Shown in pieces: positions 31,787 through 40,446 of a stretch of 64,000 nucleotides of DNA. Location: NCBI RefSeq assembly GCF_014651615.1, contig NZ_BMXF01000005.1:1-64000 (forward strand), written 5' to 3'. Below the pieces are notes generated by a model, which was not told where the DNA came from, did no database searches, and was given only the letters and a program-made list of their open reading frames with translations. Within the stretch, counting starts at the first letter, position 1. The number at the start of each line of letters is the position of its first letter. Both the position numbers and the translations under genes were made by a program. Origin of the DNA: Persicitalea jodogahamensis (GTDB lineage: Bacteria > Bacteroidota > Bacteroidia > Cytophagales > Spirosomataceae).

Positions 31787-34237
31787 CTAAAACTTCAAAT
31801 TCAACCCCACCAGAAAATTCCGTCCCGCCTGCGGATAATAGAAATTCTCCTGCACCCGTCCACCCGCGATATAGCCGAAGGTGTAGCCGTTGGAAGCGTA
31901 GGTTTCATTCAGGATGTTGTTGAAAAGCGCGGTGACGCTGATTTGCTTCGCCCAGTTGGGGGTGAGCGTCCAGATGAAGCGGAGGTCGTTGGTCAGGTAG
32001 GCGTCGAGAGTACGGTCTTCGCTGGATGTGTTGTCGAGGTACTGCTTGCCGACGTACTTGGTCAGTAGGGCCAATTCCACGTTTTTTAAGGGCATGTAGG
32101 TTAACTGGCTCCCCACGATCACATTGGGCGAGAAGGAAATGTCCGTCTTGCCGTGCTGTATTTCCTGGTAGCCGCCGTTATCGTAGTCCACGACGTACTC
32201 GGTGAAGTTGGCGATCTTGTTCTGGCTGAACGTCGCATTGGCGTTCCACTTCCAGCTTCGGTTCAGCGCAATTCCGCCTTCCAGTTCCAGGCCCATGCGG
32301 TAGCTGTTCGGTACATTCACCCGGATGGAGTTGCCCACGTCGTTGACCTGCCCGGTAAGTACCAGCTGGTTTTTATAATCCATGAAATAGTAGTTCGCCG
32401 CGAACGCCAGCTTGCTGCTTTGGGTGCGGAAGCCCGCTTCCAGGTCGCGCAAGGTTTCAGCTTCGGGCTGGATTTGCCGGGTCGATTCCGTGAAATCGTC
32501 GCGGTTGGGTTCGCGGTTGCCGATGCTGTATGAGGCATAGGCCGTGCTCCGCTCCGAAATCTGGTAGTTCAGCCCCGCTTTGGGGTTGAAAAACGTGTAG
32601 GACTGGTCGAAATCCTGCTGCCGCCGCTGGTTGTCGTCACCCAGAATTTTGTGCTGCACCTGTCGCACCTGCACATCGCCGAAGGCATTCAGCTTTTCGG
32701 TAAACTGGTAATAGACTTTTCCGTAAAGGTTAAAATCGGTTTTGGTACCCGTGTTCTCATAGTACCGCTGCCGGATGCTGCTGTTGCCGGCGTAGCGCGC
32801 CCAGATTACCTCGCCGTAATGGTCGCCGTCGTACTTGTTCAGACCACCACCAAAGTTGGCCGTGAGCTTCCTGAAGCTGTTATAATCCAGCGAGAAAGTG
32901 GTGCCGTAGAAGTAGTTGTCCAGCCAGCGGCGGCGAATCAGATCGGTGCGGGTTATCGTATCGCTACCTGCGATGACATCCGGAATTTTGTAGTTTCTGA
33001 GTCTGTCATCGTCGCGGTACTGTTCATAATACCCCAGACCGCGGACCACGAAGCCGTTCACGTTCAGCGTCAGGTTTTTGTTCAACGTGTGCGACGATAC
33101 GAGCTGGTAGTGATCCTGCTTGTAGTTATCGACCTCGTTGTCGTAGGTGTAGTAGTTATAAGTACGGCTATCCGAGTTCAGCAGATTCTGTGCGTCGCGC
33201 TCATTGAGGCCGTTGCGCTCGATGTAGGCCAGCATTCCTTCTCGGTCGCCGTTTACGCGCGATTCCGGCGAGCCGTACCACGACTGGTAGGTGACTTCCT
33301 TGCCCGAGAAAACGTTGAGCCGTACAAAACTTTTCTTGCCAAAGTACCCCCCCGACAGGTAGTACGAGCGCAGGTCGCTGCTGGCGCGATCCACGAAGCC
33401 ATCGGACTTTACCTGCGACAGCCGGGCGTCCACCGTAAATTTGCCGTTGAGCAGACCCGTCCCGGCTTTCACCGTATGCTTGCGGGTGTTGAACGAGCCG
33501 TAGGAATTGAGCAGTTCGGCATAAGGCTCGCGGCGAAACTCGTTGGTACTTACGTTGACCGTCGCGCCAAAAGCGCCGGCCCCGTTGGTGGAAGTACCCA
33601 CCCCACGCTGGATCTGGATACTACTGACAGAAGAGGCAATATCGGGCATATTAACCCAGAAAACACCCTGACTTTCGGCGTCGTTGTACGGAATTCCGTT
33701 TACAGTCACGTTGATGCGCGTAGCATCGGTGCCCCGGATGCGGATACCCGTGTAGCCCACACCTCCACCCGCGTCGCTGGTGCTTACGAGCGAAGGCGTG
33801 AAGTTGAGCAGCACGGGCAGGTCCTGACCCAGGTTCTGCTTTTCGATGGCCTCGGCAGTCACGTTGGAATACGCCATACCGCTGCGGTCGGTGACGCGCG
33901 TCGCGCTGACGATCACTTCATCGGCATTGAACACTGAGCGTTGGAGCAATACGGTAAGTTCCTGGGGGAAAGTGCGCGTGGGTACTTGTACGGTTTCGTA
34001 GCCGACGAAGGAAATTTGGATGTTTTCGACGCTGGCGGGAACGTTGGTAATCGTAAATCTTCCGCTGGCATTAGTAGTGGTACCTTGATAGGCTCCTGCG
34101 CGGATACTGGCGCCTGGCAGCGGGCTGCCATCTTCGGCGTCTTTGACTAGCCCGCTAAACGTTTGCTGGGCAATGGCAGAAAGGCTGAGTCCAAAAGCAA
34201 GGAAACAGGCTGAAAGATAGGTCGTAACTTTTCGCAT
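31787..34237 (-). CDS. TonB-dependent receptor, probable thiamine-compound transporter
   Basis: An 816-residue outer-membrane receptor. It has a signal peptide (1-23, ending AIAQ), a carboxypeptidase-regulatory-like beta-sandwich (about 26-110), a plug domain (RIRGTDATRINVTVNGIPYND) and a 22-strand barrel ending in a phenylalanine-containing C-terminus (GLNLKF). A TPP riboswitch lies in its leader (34413-34482), the same arrangement as the thiamine-regulated outer-membrane receptors (OMR1) described for Bacteroidota. It therefore most likely imports thiamine or a precursor with TonB energy, and is shut off when TPP is plentiful. Confidence 0.92.
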   Translation of the reverse strand: MRKVTTYLSACFLAFGLSLSAIAQQTFSGLVKDAEDGSPLPGASIRAGAYQGTTTNASGRFTITNVPASVENIQISFVGYETVQVPTRTFPQELTVLLQRSVFNADEVIVSATRVTDRSGMAYSNVTAEAIEKQNLGQDLPVLLNFTPSLVSTSDAGGGVGYTGIRIRGTDATRINVTVNGIPYNDAESQGVFWVNMPDIASSVSSIQIQRGVGTSTNGAGAFGATVNVSTNEFRREPYAELLNSYGSFNTRKHTVKAGTGLLNGKFTVDARLSQVKSDGFVDRASSDLRSYYLSGGYFGKKSFVRLNVFSGKEVTYQSWYGSPESRVNGDREGMLAYIERNGLNERDAQNLLNSDSRTYNYYTYDNEVDNYKQDHYQLVSSHTLNKNLTLNVNGFVVRGLGYYEQYRDDDRLRNYKIPDVIAGSDTITRTDLIRRRWLDNYFYGTTFSLDYNSFRKLTANFGGGLNKYDGDHYGEVIWARYAGNSSIRQRYYENTGTKTDFNLYGKVYYQFTEKLNAFGDVQVRQVQHKILGDDNQRRQQDFDQSYTFFNPKAGLNYQISERSTAYASYSIGNREPNRDDFTESTRQIQPEAETLRDLEAGFRTQSSKLAFAANYYFMDYKNQLVLTGQVNDVGNSIRVNVPNSYRMGLELEGGIALNRSWKWNANATFSQNKIANFTEYVVDYDNGGYQEIQHGKTDISFSPNVIVGSQLTYMPLKNVELALLTKYVGKQYLDNTSSEDRTLDAYLTNDLRFIWTLTPNWAKQISVTALFNNILNETYASNGYTFGYIAGGRVQENFYYPQAGRNFLVGLNLKF

Positions 34238-34412
34238 GGCGAATTAAAGTTGACGATAGGCTAGGGGCCGAACCCATCTTGGGTTAAATAAAAATTAAAT
34301 AAAGCTGAACGTTCGCCAATCCGAGGAACTTGTTTTTGTTGTGTTTACAGAAGTCAGAAACTTGGCTTCCGAGCCTGGCCAGGCGATTCACACGGATTGG
34401 ATTTTCGTCTCT

Positions 34413-34482
34413 TCCCTTCGCCGGAATTACCCGAATCAGGTTCAATGGGTATGATCTCAGCCCGTTCGGTAGGGCACCCCTT
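34413..34482 (-). ncRNA. TPP riboswitch (THI element)
   Basis: On the minus strand the leader carries the ordered TPP aptamer blocks: GGGGTGCCC, GGCTGAGAT, ACCC followed by TTGAACCTGATTCGGGTAA, and the closing GGCGAAGGGA. These match the conserved core (CUGAGA and GAACCUGAU) base by base. It lies about 175 bp upstream of the TonB receptor start, with a good promoter just before it. It is expected to repress that gene when TPP is bound. Confidence 0.93.
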
Positions 34483-34498
34483 ATGAGATTTACTGGCG

Positions 34499-34506
34499 CA
34501 AAATTA
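34499..34506 (-). promoter_or_regulatory. -7 promoter element ahead of the TPP riboswitch
   Basis: TAATTTTG on the minus strand (34506-34499) matches TAnnTTTG exactly. TTAG lies 20 nt upstream in place of TTTG. Transcription would begin near 34492, about 10 nt before the riboswitch. Confidence 0.55.
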
Positions 34507-34573
34507 GAGGAGTGCGGGAAGAATTACTAATCCGGACAGCGAAAATTTTATTCGGAACTTTTATTTTTTATTC

Positions 34574-34601
34574 AATGTATATACATTAAATGTTATTACA
34601 T
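34574..34601. promoter_or_regulatory. Tandem ATGT-N4-ACAT dyads upstream of the dioxygenase gene
   Basis: A perfect 14-bp palindrome AATGTATATACATT (34574-34587) is followed by ATGT-TATT-ACAT (34590-34601), the two dyads 15 bp apart. They lie 19-46 bp upstream of the dioxygenase ATG, where a repressor would block transcription. ATGT/ACAT half-sites are typical of PadR/MarR-type phenolic or quinone sensors; no such regulator gene is in the window. Confidence 0.5.
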
Positions 34602-34619
34602 ACATAACTGACCAAAACT

Positions 34620-35555
34620 ATGAACTCCCTGATTAATGGCATCCACCACGTCACTGCATTGGCAAGCGATGCGCAACGAAACGTTGATTTTTACGTAGGC
34701 ATCTTAGGATTGAGGATGGTCAAAAAAACCATCAATTTTGATGCCCCCGACGTTTATCACCTGTATTATGGCGATGAAGTAGGCTCACCCGGCACGATCC
34801 TGACTTTCTTCCCTTACGCCGGTTTGGTGCGGGGCCGCAAAGGCATCGGCCAGCTGACTTACACGGCCTTTTCTATCCCAACGGCTTCGCTGAGTTACTG
34901 GATGGATCGGCTGACCGAGTTTAATATTCCATTCTCGGGTCCGTACCGTCGCTTCGACGAAAACTACCTGCGCTTCGAGGATTACGACGGCATGGGCGTG
35001 GAATTGGTGGCAACATCAGCCGACTCGCGCCCCGGCTGGGACAATGGCAAGATTCCGGCGGAATACGCCGTGCGGGGCTTTCACACCGTATCGCTGAATC
35101 AACGAACGGTGGATCGCACCGTGGCCCTGCTCACCGATCCGATGCAGCACACGCTGGTGGCCGAGGAAAACGGCATTCTCCGCTTCCAGGCCGGAGAAGG
35201 CGGACCGGGAAATTTTGTGGATGTAGTTCATGCACCGCAGGACACGCGGGCGTTGCAGGGCGCGGGGTCGGTACACCACCTGGCTTTTTCGACCGATACC
35301 GACGAGAGCCAACTTGAAATCCGTGAGCAGCTATTGTCAGCGGGTTATCAGCCGACCGAAGTACTGGACCGCCAGTATTTCCATAGCATCTACTACCGCG
35401 AACCGGGCGGAATTCTGTTCGAAATAGCTACCAACCCACCGGGCTTCGCCGTGGATGAGGCTCCCGATGCCCTTGGCACGGCACTTAAACTACCCGAGTG
35501 GTACGAGCCACGCCGGGCCAAAATCGAAGCGGAATTGCCCGAGATAAAAATATAG
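34620..35555 (+). CDS. Ring-cleaving dioxygenase-like VOC protein (MhqO-like)
   Basis: A 311-residue two-domain vicinal-oxygen-chelate protein. The N-terminal module starts GIHHVTALASDAQRNVDFY; the second starts near 155 with VRGFHTVSLN and ends with YREPGGILFEIATNPPGF, containing the His and Glu metal ligands. It is the family of Bacillus MhqO/MhqA, linked to quinone and catechol detoxification. It is followed by an MhqD-like hydrolase, as in mhqNOD. Substrate is not proven for this family. Two ATGT-N4-ACAT dyads upstream may be its operator. Confidence 0.9.
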   Translation: MNSLINGIHHVTALASDAQRNVDFYVGILGLRMVKKTINFDAPDVYHLYYGDEVGSPGTILTFFPYAGLVRGRKGIGQLTYTAFSIPTASLSYWMDRLTEFNIPFSGPYRRFDENYLRFEDYDGMGVELVATSADSRPGWDNGKIPAEYAVRGFHTVSLNQRTVDRTVALLTDPMQHTLVAEENGILRFQAGEGGPGNFVDVVHAPQDTRALQGAGSVHHLAFSTDTDESQLEIREQLLSAGYQPTEVLDRQYFHSIYYREPGGILFEIATNPPGFAVDEAPDALGTALKLPEWYEPRRAKIEAELPEIKI

Positions 35556-35580
35556 GGAGAAAATCAGGAAAGGGGAATGA

Positions 35581-35621
35581 ATGAAAGTTCTTCGGCCACC
35601 CGGCGGTCGAAGAACTTTCAT
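35581..35621. terminator. Long hairpin between the dioxygenase and hydrolase genes
   Basis: Arms ATGAAAGTTCTTCG (35581-35594) and CGAAGAACTTTCAT (35608-35621) are perfectly complementary over 14 bp around a 13-nt GC-rich loop. There is no clean T-run, so it may attenuate or stabilise the mRNA rather than terminate. It covers the first codons of a possible upstream start of the hydrolase gene (35577), which argues for the ATG at 35655. Confidence 0.55.
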
Positions 35622-35654
35622 CAGGATATCAAACATAAAATCAAAAGAAAGACC

Positions 35655-36296
35655 ATGAACTTGCAGCACAACCCCAATAATATCGTAATCAAAGGTACAC
35701 CGCTGGAAACTGCGAAAAGAGCCATAGTAATGCTCCACGGACGCGGCGCGTCGGCGCGGGACATCCTGTCGTTGACGGACTATCTGGAAGGAGCTGATTA
35801 TGCTTATGTTGCCCCGCAGGCCACGCAAAGTACCTGGTACCCTCACTCATTCATGGCGCCGACTGAAGCCAACGAGCCGGGACTTTCCTCAGCGCTGGAA
35901 GTAGTCGGAAAGATCGTAGCAAGACTACATGATGAGTTCGGTTTTGCGCACGAAAACATATTTTTGCTGGGATTTTCACAAGGCGCATGTTTGAGCTTGG
36001 AGTACGTCGCCCGGAACCCGCTACGCTTTGGCGGGGTTTTCGGACTGAGCGGCGGCTTGATCGGTCCGGAAAATCAACTGCCGGATTACGCAGGCGATTT
36101 ACAGCAGACACCCGTTTTTCTGGGTTGCAGCGATGTCGATCCGCACATTCCCAAAGTACGCGTTCTGGAATCGGAGCAAGTTTTCAAAGGCCTGAATGCG
36201 AACGTCGTGACAAAACTTTACAAAAATTTTCCGCACAGCGTCAACGATGATGAGCTGGAAATTGTTAACCAGGTTCTGACTACTACCGTTTTCTGA
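35655..36296 (+). CDS. Alpha/beta hydrolase, phospholipase/carboxylesterase family (MhqD-like)
   Basis: A 213-residue serine hydrolase. The nucleophile elbow is GFSQGA (Ser near residue 104), the oxyanion HGRGA is near 27-31, an Asp candidate is in CSDVDPHIP, and the catalytic His is in NFPHSVNDDE near the end. It resembles MhqD, the hydrolase paired with MhqO in quinone resistance. A longer frame from ATG 35577 adds 26 basic residues but overlaps a perfect hairpin, so I start at 35655, where homologues begin. Confidence 0.87.
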   Translation: MNLQHNPNNIVIKGTPLETAKRAIVMLHGRGASARDILSLTDYLEGADYAYVAPQATQSTWYPHSFMAPTEANEPGLSSALEVVGKIVARLHDEFGFAHENIFLLGFSQGACLSLEYVARNPLRFGGVFGLSGGLIGPENQLPDYAGDLQQTPVFLGCSDVDPHIPKVRVLESEQVFKGLNANVVTKLYKNFPHSVNDDELEIVNQVLTTTVF

Positions 36297-36354
36297 GGAG
36301 TTGGAATCAAGCATATACTAATACAGGAAAATACCACTATTAACATCAGCAGAA

Positions 36355-36651
36355 ATGTCCCAATTCATGGTAGAAATAGAACTGCCCGGTACGATGACCG
36401 ACGATTTTGCCCGTCGGGTTCCGGCACAACGGCAAATGGTCAACGACCTCATGGAGCAGGGCAAGCTCACGTCTTACGCCCTGACGACCGACCGCACCAA
36501 GCTTTGGTGTGTATTCAAAGCCGAAAGCGAGATCGAGGTGATGAGTATGATGTCGGAGTTTCCCCTGATCGACTACATGAGTCCCACCATCTCGGAACTG
36601 ATGTTTAATAACGTCGTCGCCCTTAGGCTGCCGTTATTTTCATTAAATTAG
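36355..36651 (+). CDS. Muconolactone-isomerase-like/YciI-like small protein
   Basis: A 98-residue ferredoxin-like-fold protein with MVEIELPG at the start, [18 protein letters not shown], and [21 protein letters not shown]. This pattern is typical of the muconolactone delta-isomerase-like domain family. Its position 58 bp after the MhqD-like gene suggests a role with aromatic or quinone intermediates, but many members have no known activity. Confidence 0.7.
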   Translation: MSQFMVEIELPGTMTDDFARRVPAQRQMVNDLMEQGKLTSYALTTDRTKLWCVFKAESEIEVMSMMSEFPLIDYMSPTISELMFNNVVALRLPLFSLN

Positions 36652-36743
36652 GTTTTTTGAGTCACCCGATTTTCCACAACCCTTTTCGTTTTTGGCGGGA
36701 AGGGTTTTTGGGTACTTTTGGTTTTCCACTTTTACTTGCCAGA

Positions 36744-37289
36744 ATGCTTTATCTTCGTCGATGTAATTCCCGCCCTTTCCTGACCTGGCTCATGCTTTGG
36801 CTGGGATGGGCTGCACTTGGGCTGGCTATTTTTAGCTGCCGCTCCAACACCGATACAGATTCTTCGAAACCTGCCGGCCTCACGGAAGCCATTGTTTCCG
36901 ACACCACACAGCCTGATCCGGCCCCGCTTGATATTCCCGCCGCCCGCGACTCCACGGCTCCCAAAGCCCCCGCCGTTCGCACCAGCAAGCAGGAGACCAT
37001 TCCGCCGAAAGTTTTTGAAGTACTGGACTATATTCGTAAAAACAACCGTGCTCCCGAGGGCTATGTGGGTGGTCGCAGGTTCGGTAATTTTGAAAAACTG
37101 CTTCCTCAGAAAACCCCGGCCGGAAAACCCATTCAGTACCGCGAGTGGGACGTAAACCCCCGGCAGGAAGGCCAAAATCGCGGTTCGGAGCGGTTGGTGA
37201 CGGGTTCGGATGAACGCGCCTGGTTTACTCGCGACCATTATAATTCGTTTGTGGAGGTGAAAAAGAAGAAGACTGTTTTAGAACAATAA
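36744..37289 (+). CDS. Barnase-type guanyl-specific ribonuclease, lipoprotein-anchored
   Basis: A 181-residue protein. The N-terminus has a membrane segment ending in lipobox IFSC (Cys32), then a Thr/Pro/Ala-rich linker to about 85, then a microbial ribonuclease domain: [25 protein letters not shown] with catalytic E134, GSERLV with R150, and TRDHY with H165. These are the barnase Glu-Arg-His residues. It would cut single-stranded RNA after G outside the inner membrane. A barstar homologue follows after 63 bp. ATG 36744 is preferred to an earlier TTG because it starts the signal sequence. Confidence 0.88.
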   Translation: MLYLRRCNSRPFLTWLMLWLGWAALGLAIFSCRSNTDTDSSKPAGLTEAIVSDTTQPDPAPLDIPAARDSTAPKAPAVRTSKQETIPPKVFEVLDYIRKNNRAPEGYVGGRRFGNFEKLLPQKTPAGKPIQYREWDVNPRQEGQNRGSERLVTGSDERAWFTRDHYNSFVEVKKKKTVLEQ

Positions 37290-37352
37290 GCTAGATATTC
37301 CTCTTTTGATTCTTTACTAAGAACTTTGTCCCCTCATGACCCTTTTTGTTTG

Positions 37353-37802
37353 ATGAAAAACACCCATTTCCTTTTCATAAATACCAACACCGACCCGGCA
37401 GATTTCTTTCCCGGCTGGCGCATCGCCCGCATTGATGGAAAAGATTCGCCGTCGATCAAGGCATTTTACAATCAACTCGCCGAAGCCCTCGATTTTCCCG
37501 ATTATTTCGGCCATAATCTGGACTCGCTGGACGAAATGTTGAATGATTTACAGTGGATCAAGGAGGATAAAATCGTCATTTTCATCAGCAACAGCGCGGA
37601 TTGGCTGGTGCGGGAAAAAACCAACGAACGTCTGCCCGTACTGATTGACCTCCTGGAAGCTACCGCCGAGGATTGGAAATGGCTGGACGAGGACGACGAC
37701 AGCGATCTGAAGAAGAAAGAGCTCAGAATACTCTTCGAGGACAGCCCCCGCATCCGTAAAATCCTTGAAGAGCAAGAGATTCCCTTCGGAATAGTGGATT
37801 AA
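37353..37802 (+). CDS. Barstar-family ribonuclease inhibitor
   Basis: A 149-residue barstar-like protein, longer than Bacillus barstar (about 90). The barnase-binding helix is present as YFGHNLDSLDEML (51-63), equivalent to YYGENLDALWDCL, with the acidic residues that plug the RNase active site. It is cytoplasmic, lacking a signal, and encoded 63 bp after the barnase-type gene, so it should protect the producer. An acidic tail (WLDEDDDSD) extends the C-terminus. A TTG 27 bp upstream is open but less likely. Confidence 0.9.
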   Translation: MKNTHFLFINTNTDPADFFPGWRIARIDGKDSPSIKAFYNQLAEALDFPDYFGHNLDSLDEMLNDLQWIKEDKIVIFISNSADWLVREKTNERLPVLIDLLEATAEDWKWLDEDDDSDLKKKELRILFEDSPRIRKILEEQEIPFGIVD

Positions 37803-37830
37803 AAATCGGTAAACATTGGTGGTGCCTCCT

Positions 37831-38472
37831 TTAACCCTTTACCCCTTCAATCACCCTTCCCCTTAGATCTCTTCTCCACTGAAAGTACCCCATGGCGGCC
37901 AGGATGAGGAAGATGGCATAGAGCAGGGCAGTCAGGTGCAGGTCTTTGTAGATGTACATCCCCACGTAGCAGGCGTCGGCCACAATCCAAACGAGCCAGT
38001 TTTCGAGGTACTTACGGGCCATCATCCACTGGCCCAGCAGACTGGCGGCCGTCAGGGCAGAATCGACGTAGCTGAGGCTTGCGTCGGTGTAGCGGTTCAG
38101 CAGGAATCCCCACAGTAGCGTCGCTGCTACGAACAAGCCCACAAAAAGCCCATAAAGCCGCATAGGTGTCCGGCTCACCGGCAAGGGATTGTTGTTTTTG
38201 CCCCCATAGAGCCACGCCCACCAGCCGTAGATGCTGGTAAAGAAATAGTACCCCTGCAGACTCATGTCGGCGTAAAGTCGTGCTTCCAGGAAAACGAAGG
38301 CATACAGCACGGCGTTGATAATTCCGAAAAACCATCCCCATACGTTCTGCTGCGTGTTAAGGTAAACGCAGATCGCCCCCGTCACAAAGCCCAACACTTC
38401 CAGTGGTGTAGTAATGAAGCCCGCCAGACTTAGTGATTGATTGAGCCAATCGAGTATTGCATTTTCACCCAT
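37831..38472 (-). CDS. pnuC: PnuC-family vitamin-nucleoside transporter
   Basis: A 213-residue membrane protein with about 7 helices and family motifs: NVWGWFFGIINAVLYAF, RLYADMSLQGYYF, YGWWAWLYGG and the substrate-site SLLGQWMMARKYLENW. PnuC proteins carry nicotinamide riboside by facilitated diffusion; PnuT and PnuX relatives carry thiamine or riboflavin. The TPP-controlled receptor lies 3.6 kb away, so thiamine is possible, but no riboswitch is next to this gene. It starts 9 bp after the cupin gene and is likely co-transcribed. Confidence 0.92.
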   Translation of the reverse strand: MGENAILDWLNQSLSLAGFITTPLEVLGFVTGAICVYLNTQQNVWGWFFGIINAVLYAFVFLEARLYADMSLQGYYFFTSIYGWWAWLYGGKNNNPLPVSRTPMRLYGLFVGLFVAATLLWGFLLNRYTDASLSYVDSALTAASLLGQWMMARKYLENWLVWIVADACYVGMYIYKDLHLTALLYAIFLILAAMGYFQWRRDLRGRVIEGVKG

Positions 38473-38481
38473 TACAGCCGG

Positions 38482-38991
38482 CTACCGCCCAAAGTCATCC
38501 TGTACCCGCACAATGTCATCCTCATCAGAAGGGTTCGTCGGATCGGTATGCTGCCAGATTTCGGCCACTACGCCGTAACCATCGGTGCCGATAAGGCGGT
38601 GGCGCTCACCGCATTTGAGGTTCACGAGGTCGCCGATGGCGAGGGTTTGCAGATCGGTCTGCTCATCAGTATCGGATATTACAACGCCTGCCACGCCTCC
38701 GATGAGTTTCCAGAGCTCGGCCCGGCGGTGGTGGTACTGCCACGAAAGCCGTTGATCAGGCGCTACCACCAGAATTTTTGGACTCAGCTTCTGGCCTTCT
38801 TCAAAATCTTCCAGCGAAAGGTGCGGAAAAAACTCAGAGATAAACTGTGCAGCCTGTCTTTCGTCCAGGACAAAAAAACCGCCCCACGGCCTTTCAAAAT
38901 CCTGAGTGGTAATGTCGAACCCCTTGCCTTCGATGAAGCTTCGAACGCTTGAAAACACTTCTTTTTTGTCGGTACCGGAGTCAAGTTTCAT
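38482..38991 (-). CDS. Cupin-domain protein (mannose-6-phosphate isomerase-like)
   Basis: A 169-residue protein from ATG 38991. It has RPWGGFFVLDE and the cupin core LSWQYHHRRAELWKLIGG-x-AGV with metal-binding His/Glu residues, then KCGERHRLIGTDG as the second cupin motif. This resembles the isomerase domain of type II mannose-6-phosphate isomerases. It may act on a sugar phosphate. The frame is open for 30 more codons upstream, but that part is hydrophobic and unlike the family. pnuC follows 9 bp downstream. Confidence 0.8.
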   Translation of the reverse strand: MKLDSGTDKKEVFSSVRSFIEGKGFDITTQDFERPWGGFFVLDERQAAQFISEFFPHLSLEDFEEGQKLSPKILVVAPDQRLSWQYHHRRAELWKLIGGVAGVVISDTDEQTDLQTLAIGDLVNLKCGERHRLIGTDGYGVVAEIWQHTDPTNPSDEDDIVRVQDDFGR

Positions 38992-39054
38992 GATACTGTC
39001 TCTATGTAAGCGAAAATGGTTAATTAATAAGCAAAGGTAATAAACAAGAAAAAA

Positions 39055-39086
39055 GGGCGATGGCTTTCGCGCAGAAACCATCGCCC
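39055..39086 (-). terminator. Intrinsic terminator of ilvE
   Basis: GGGCGATGG (39055-39063) and CCATCGCCC (39078-39086) are perfect arms; on the minus strand the hairpin is followed by TTTTTTCTTG. It lies 24 bp beyond the ilvE stop. Confidence 0.85.
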
Positions 39087-39109
39087 TCCCCTCCTTTCTT
39101 TTTAAAATT

Positions 39110-40177
39110 TTAAACCTTCATCGTCCAGCCAAAGGCATCTTCTTCCTTGCCTGTGCGAAGGTCGGTCAGATAGCGGCTCACGCGTGCTACGAACGAATCT
39201 TCCTTTACAGCAGGTAGTTCATAATCCGTGCCCTCGTAGCCAATAACTGAAAAAGGCGAAACCACGACTGCCGTTCCCGCACCAAAAGCGGCTTCGAGAC
39301 GGCCTTCTTTCAGCGCCTGAATGACTTCTTTGATATCTATTTTCCGCTCTTCCACGGTCACACCCCAATGCCGGGCAATTTCGACAATACTCTTGCGCGT
39401 GATGCCATCAAGAATTGTGTCATTGACCGCAGGCGTCACCAGTTTGCCGTCCATAACAAACATGACGTTCATCGTGCCCGACTCCTCAATAAAAGCATGC
39501 TCTTTGGCGTCGGTCCAGATGAGCTGATCATAGCCCTGCTGCTGCGCCAATTTGGTCGGATACAGCGAGGCTGCGTAGTTACCCGCGCACTTGGCCGCTC
39601 CCACACCGCCTTCTGCCGCGCGAATGTACTGCGTCTCAACCTTCACCTTGGGCGGGTTGGCATAGTAGCTTCCTACCGGGCAGGTGAAAATGATAAAATA
39701 GTACGTATCGGATGGACGGACCCCCAGGTAGGCATCGGCCGCAAACATATAGGGCCGCACGTAGAGCGAAGTACCCGGTGCAGAAGGCACCCAGCCTGCA
39801 TCGAGACGCAGCAGTTCGGTCAGGCCGCCCATGAAGAGTTCTTCGGGAATAGTGGCCATGCACATGCGCTCGGCGGACCGATTCATCCGCTTCCAGTTGT
39901 CGGTAGGACGGAAAAGCAGTACTTCGCCTTCTTCGTTTTTATACGCTTTCATGCCCTCGAAAATCGCCTGACCGTAGTGCAGCGCCGCCGTAACGGGGCT
40001 GAGCGACAGATCGCCGTACGGCACGATGCGAGCGTCCTGCCACTCGCCGTCGCGATACTCGGCAATAAACATGTGGTCGGAGATGTTCCGGCCAAAAACA
40101 AGGTTGTTGAAATCAACCTCCTGCAGGCGCGACTTGGTCGTCGGCTGAATCTCGATTTGTTGGGCTTCGGCGATCAT
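39110..40177 (-). CDS. ilvE: Branched-chain amino acid aminotransferase
   Basis: A 355-residue fold-type IV PLP aminotransferase. It has ALHYGQAIFEGMKAY near 65-79, RPYMFAAD, the PLP lysine K196 in GVGAAKCAGNYA, EESGTMNVMFV and GITRKSIVEIA. This is the BCAT family with 2-oxoglutarate, the last step in Leu/Ile/Val synthesis and the first in breakdown. ATG 40177 is preferred to 40231, because the extension is translated from a direct repeat (AATGGATAATGGAC and a near copy, about 40184-40208). A strong terminator follows. Confidence 0.94.
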   Translation of the reverse strand: MIAEAQQIEIQPTTKSRLQEVDFNNLVFGRNISDHMFIAEYRDGEWQDARIVPYGDLSLSPVTAALHYGQAIFEGMKAYKNEEGEVLLFRPTDNWKRMNRSAERMCMATIPEELFMGGLTELLRLDAGWVPSAPGTSLYVRPYMFAADAYLGVRPSDTYYFIIFTCPVGSYYANPPKVKVETQYIRAAEGGVGAAKCAGNYAASLYPTKLAQQQGYDQLIWTDAKEHAFIEESGTMNVMFVMDGKLVTPAVNDTILDGITRKSIVEIARHWGVTVEERKIDIKEVIQALKEGRLEAAFGAGTAVVVSPFSVIGYEGTDYELPAVKEDSFVARVSRYLTDLRTGKEEDAFGWTMKV

Positions 40178-40371
40178 TTGTTCAATGGATAATGGACAAT
40201 GGATAATGACCCATGTCAGTTGACCCGTCATCCGGTTTGCGGTTGAAAACGCAATTTAGATATTATCCAATAAATATTTCAAAAAATTCTTAGTGCAACA
40301 ATTATTTTTTTTCACCCGGATGATGAATTGGGCAAAACTGACAGGGAACGGTTTTTATAAGTAGAATTGTC

Positions 40372-40379
40372 TATTTTTG
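40372..40379 (+). promoter_or_regulatory. -7 promoter element of the metallopeptidase-SNF2 operon
   Basis: TATTTTTG (40372-40379) matches TAnnTTTG exactly, about 67 bp before the metallopeptidase ATG. No clear TTTG lies 20 nt upstream, so support is partial. Confidence 0.45.
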
Positions 40380-40446
40380 AAATTTCAATAATACACCCGC
40401 TCAGGTGTTTCTTTATAAAATATCAGACATTAAACATCCATAAACT

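Noticed and set aside
32651-33937. Plus-strand frame of 428 codons
   Set aside because: Antisense to the TonB receptor gene, with valine/arginine-rich composition typical of a shadow frame.
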